Positions 62,457-64,000 of a stretch of DNA of 64,000 nucleotides are shown one piece after another; position 1 is the stretch's first letter, and each line of letters begins with the position of its first letter. The stretch is from Trifolium pratense. Lineage: Eukaryota > Streptophyta > Magnoliopsida > Fabales > Fabaceae. The translations under genes and the position numbers were made by a program. The notes below the pieces were generated by a model that was not told the origin of the DNA, did no database searches, and worked only from the letters and a program-made list of their open reading frames with translations. The DNA lies in contig NC_060059.1 in the NCBI RefSeq assembly GCF_020283565.1, positions 16,672,933 through 16,736,932 on the forward strand. The letters run 5' to 3'.

Positions 62457-62690
62457 ACATATGTACGAAGTTTTCACTGTTGTAACGATGACTAATCTCC
62501 GTCGAAGAACTAGTAGGAAACACTAGGTAAGTTTTACCCTCCCAATAGAATTTTTTCCATACGCAGGAGTCATAACATATGTACGAAGTTTTCACCGTTG
62601 TGACAATGACTAATATCCGCTAGGGAACTTGTGAGGCACACTAGGTAAGGTTTTCCCTCCCAACCGAATTTTTCCATACGCAGGAGTCAT
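62457..62690. repeat. Tandem repeat, two units of about 117 bp
   Basis: Units 62457-62574 and 62575-62690 share ACATATGTACGAAGTTTTCA, CACTAGGTAAG and CCATACGCAGGAGTCAT phrases. They lie directly upstream of the minus-strand gag fragment and are probably part of that element's leader. Confidence 0.85.
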
Positions 62691-64000
62691 GACCACCTGC
62701 TTAAGGGGTCTAGGAACCTTATCACTTGGACCAATTCATTGTTGATTTTATTACACATTTTATTCTTGAATTGAATATTCATCTCACCTCTTATATTTAT
62801 TAAGATATTAAGATATTAAGATATTATTGTAATTGTAAATTAAATTTTTGAATCTAATATACTTATATGTATGTTCGTCGTGCACACAAATTTATTTAAT
62901 GTCTAATCCGAACAACGCCGGAGATCTAAATTGGTAGGTGTTGTAGCAACAATTTCCAATAAACACATCTCAACCGTTGGCAGGTTTTTATGATGATTGA
63001 ACGGCATCGAACCAACTCTCTCACGGTATGCCCCACTCTTTCACGCTAGAATCAACCCTAAATTAATGTCAAAATAATTTAGATGAATCAAGTTTCAAAT
63101 ATTAACTCCATGCCAAATTTTGAAAAAATAGGTAAGAACTCTTTGGAATTAATTTGACAGCAAAGTTAATTATTTCAGGTGGAACCACTGTGGTCGGCAC
63201 TGGGCAGCACTAGCAAATTAAGGTAGGTTAATGATTAATTTAAGATAGGCTCCACATGCAGTAGTGACAAAATAGCAACGTTCATAAGTTGGGAATTGAG
63301 AGGCAAGCTAAGATTACAGTAAGTTAGATGCAAAGGATGGGCTGGATAATCTTGTATGAATGATCCAAAGAAACTTGAAGCATGGGGTCGCCAAGTTTGT
63401 TTTAGCATCCTACTCATTTTTTCGTGTGCCTTACGAATTTAACAAAATATCATTAACCGCCACTTAAATAGTGGTTACTGGTTACATCTCAAAGACACCC
63501 TATCAATTTTTTTTTAACGTCGGATATTTAAATAACGGGCGAAATTTACAAATCAGAAACTGGTATTAGTGACATGTTTTTGAGAATAATTCATATTGGA
63601 GTGAAACATAATAGGTAAATTGGTGCTTGAGAAATAAATTCATAAAATTTAATCATTCTCAAATCAAAACCTAAAATATTAGATATTTTGGGAATAATTC
63701 ATATTCCAAGTATTCGAGGGTTGAACAGGTATATATATTATACAAAATGTTTAGGGGTTTGTTTCAAATTATCTTGATAGATTTATGGGAACTTTTATTC
63801 TCACCTTTTTCTTTGGAATTTTTTTTCTTTTTCTAATAATTTTTTATATACCCGAAATAAAATAAGATAAACTTGTAATAAATATGACAATGCATTTTGT
63901 ACCAAAAAAATAAAATATGACAATGCATTTTTCTATCATTTTATTCCTAGAAATCTCTAAAGTTAATTTGAAACACACACTTAACTATTGAGATTTGTCC
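62691..64000. other. Intergenic DNA at the window end
   Basis: AT-rich with no recognised gene or element. A TTAAGATATT unit repeats three times near 62800-62825. Confidence 0.4.

Overview
The window is nuclear DNA from a flowering plant. It is very AT-rich, its genes are split by GT-AG introns, and most of the space is filled with small transposable elements. Repeat style (TRIMs, legume-type 'TTTTAGTCCCT' terminal repeats, tRNA-derived SINEs) and gene sequences suggest a papilionoid legume close to Medicago or Trifolium; that assignment is inference.

Four protein-coding genes can be assembled from exon to exon in the correct phase. (1) 7540-13027 (+): VTE3/APG1, the plastid inner-envelope MPBQ/MSBQ methyltransferase of tocopherol and plastoquinone synthesis; three exons, 340 aa, with a degraded second copy of exon 1 inside its long first intron. 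(2) 14156-18474 (-): an ARF-like GTPase of the ARFC1/ARL5 type, two coding exons, 181 aa, with a 3.8-kb intron holding a mitochondrial DNA mosaic inside a MULE-like MITE. (3) 21471-30267 (+): the alpha subunit of plastidial pyruvate kinase, six exons, 572 aa; its 5.4-kb fourth intron holds an inverted-repeat element carrying an RNase H fragment. (4) 44439-45780 (+): a DUF506 (PDDEXK_6-like) protein, three exons, 387 aa, with a 37-codon uORF in its leader. From memory, ARFC1, PKP-alpha and a DUF506 gene are consecutive in Arabidopsis (At3g22950, At3g22960, At3g22970), so the last three look like an old collinear block enlarged here by repeats. VTE3 and PKP-alpha both act in plastids, but nothing seen suggests that the four genes work together beyond synteny.

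Layout: 1-7180 repeat-rich intergenic DNA with foldback elements in TA microsatellites; 7180-13030 VTE3; 13432-13609 MITE; 14156-18830 ARF-like gene; 19497-20012 LINE remnant; 21300-30600 pyruvate kinase; 30600-43650 repeats (SINEs, tandem TRIM, hAT-like element, RNase H remnant); 44040-45800 DUF506 gene; 46400-53060 MITEs, an 890-bp MULE-like palindrome, TRIMs and another foldback; 53060-60500 sparse repeats; 60500-62700 rearranged copia and LINE debris. No structural RNA gene, CRISPR array or novel protein system was recognised. The most notable items are the VTE3 exon duplication, the 890-bp palindrome, the inverted-repeat element in the pyruvate kinase intron, the mitochondrial mosaic and the uORF.
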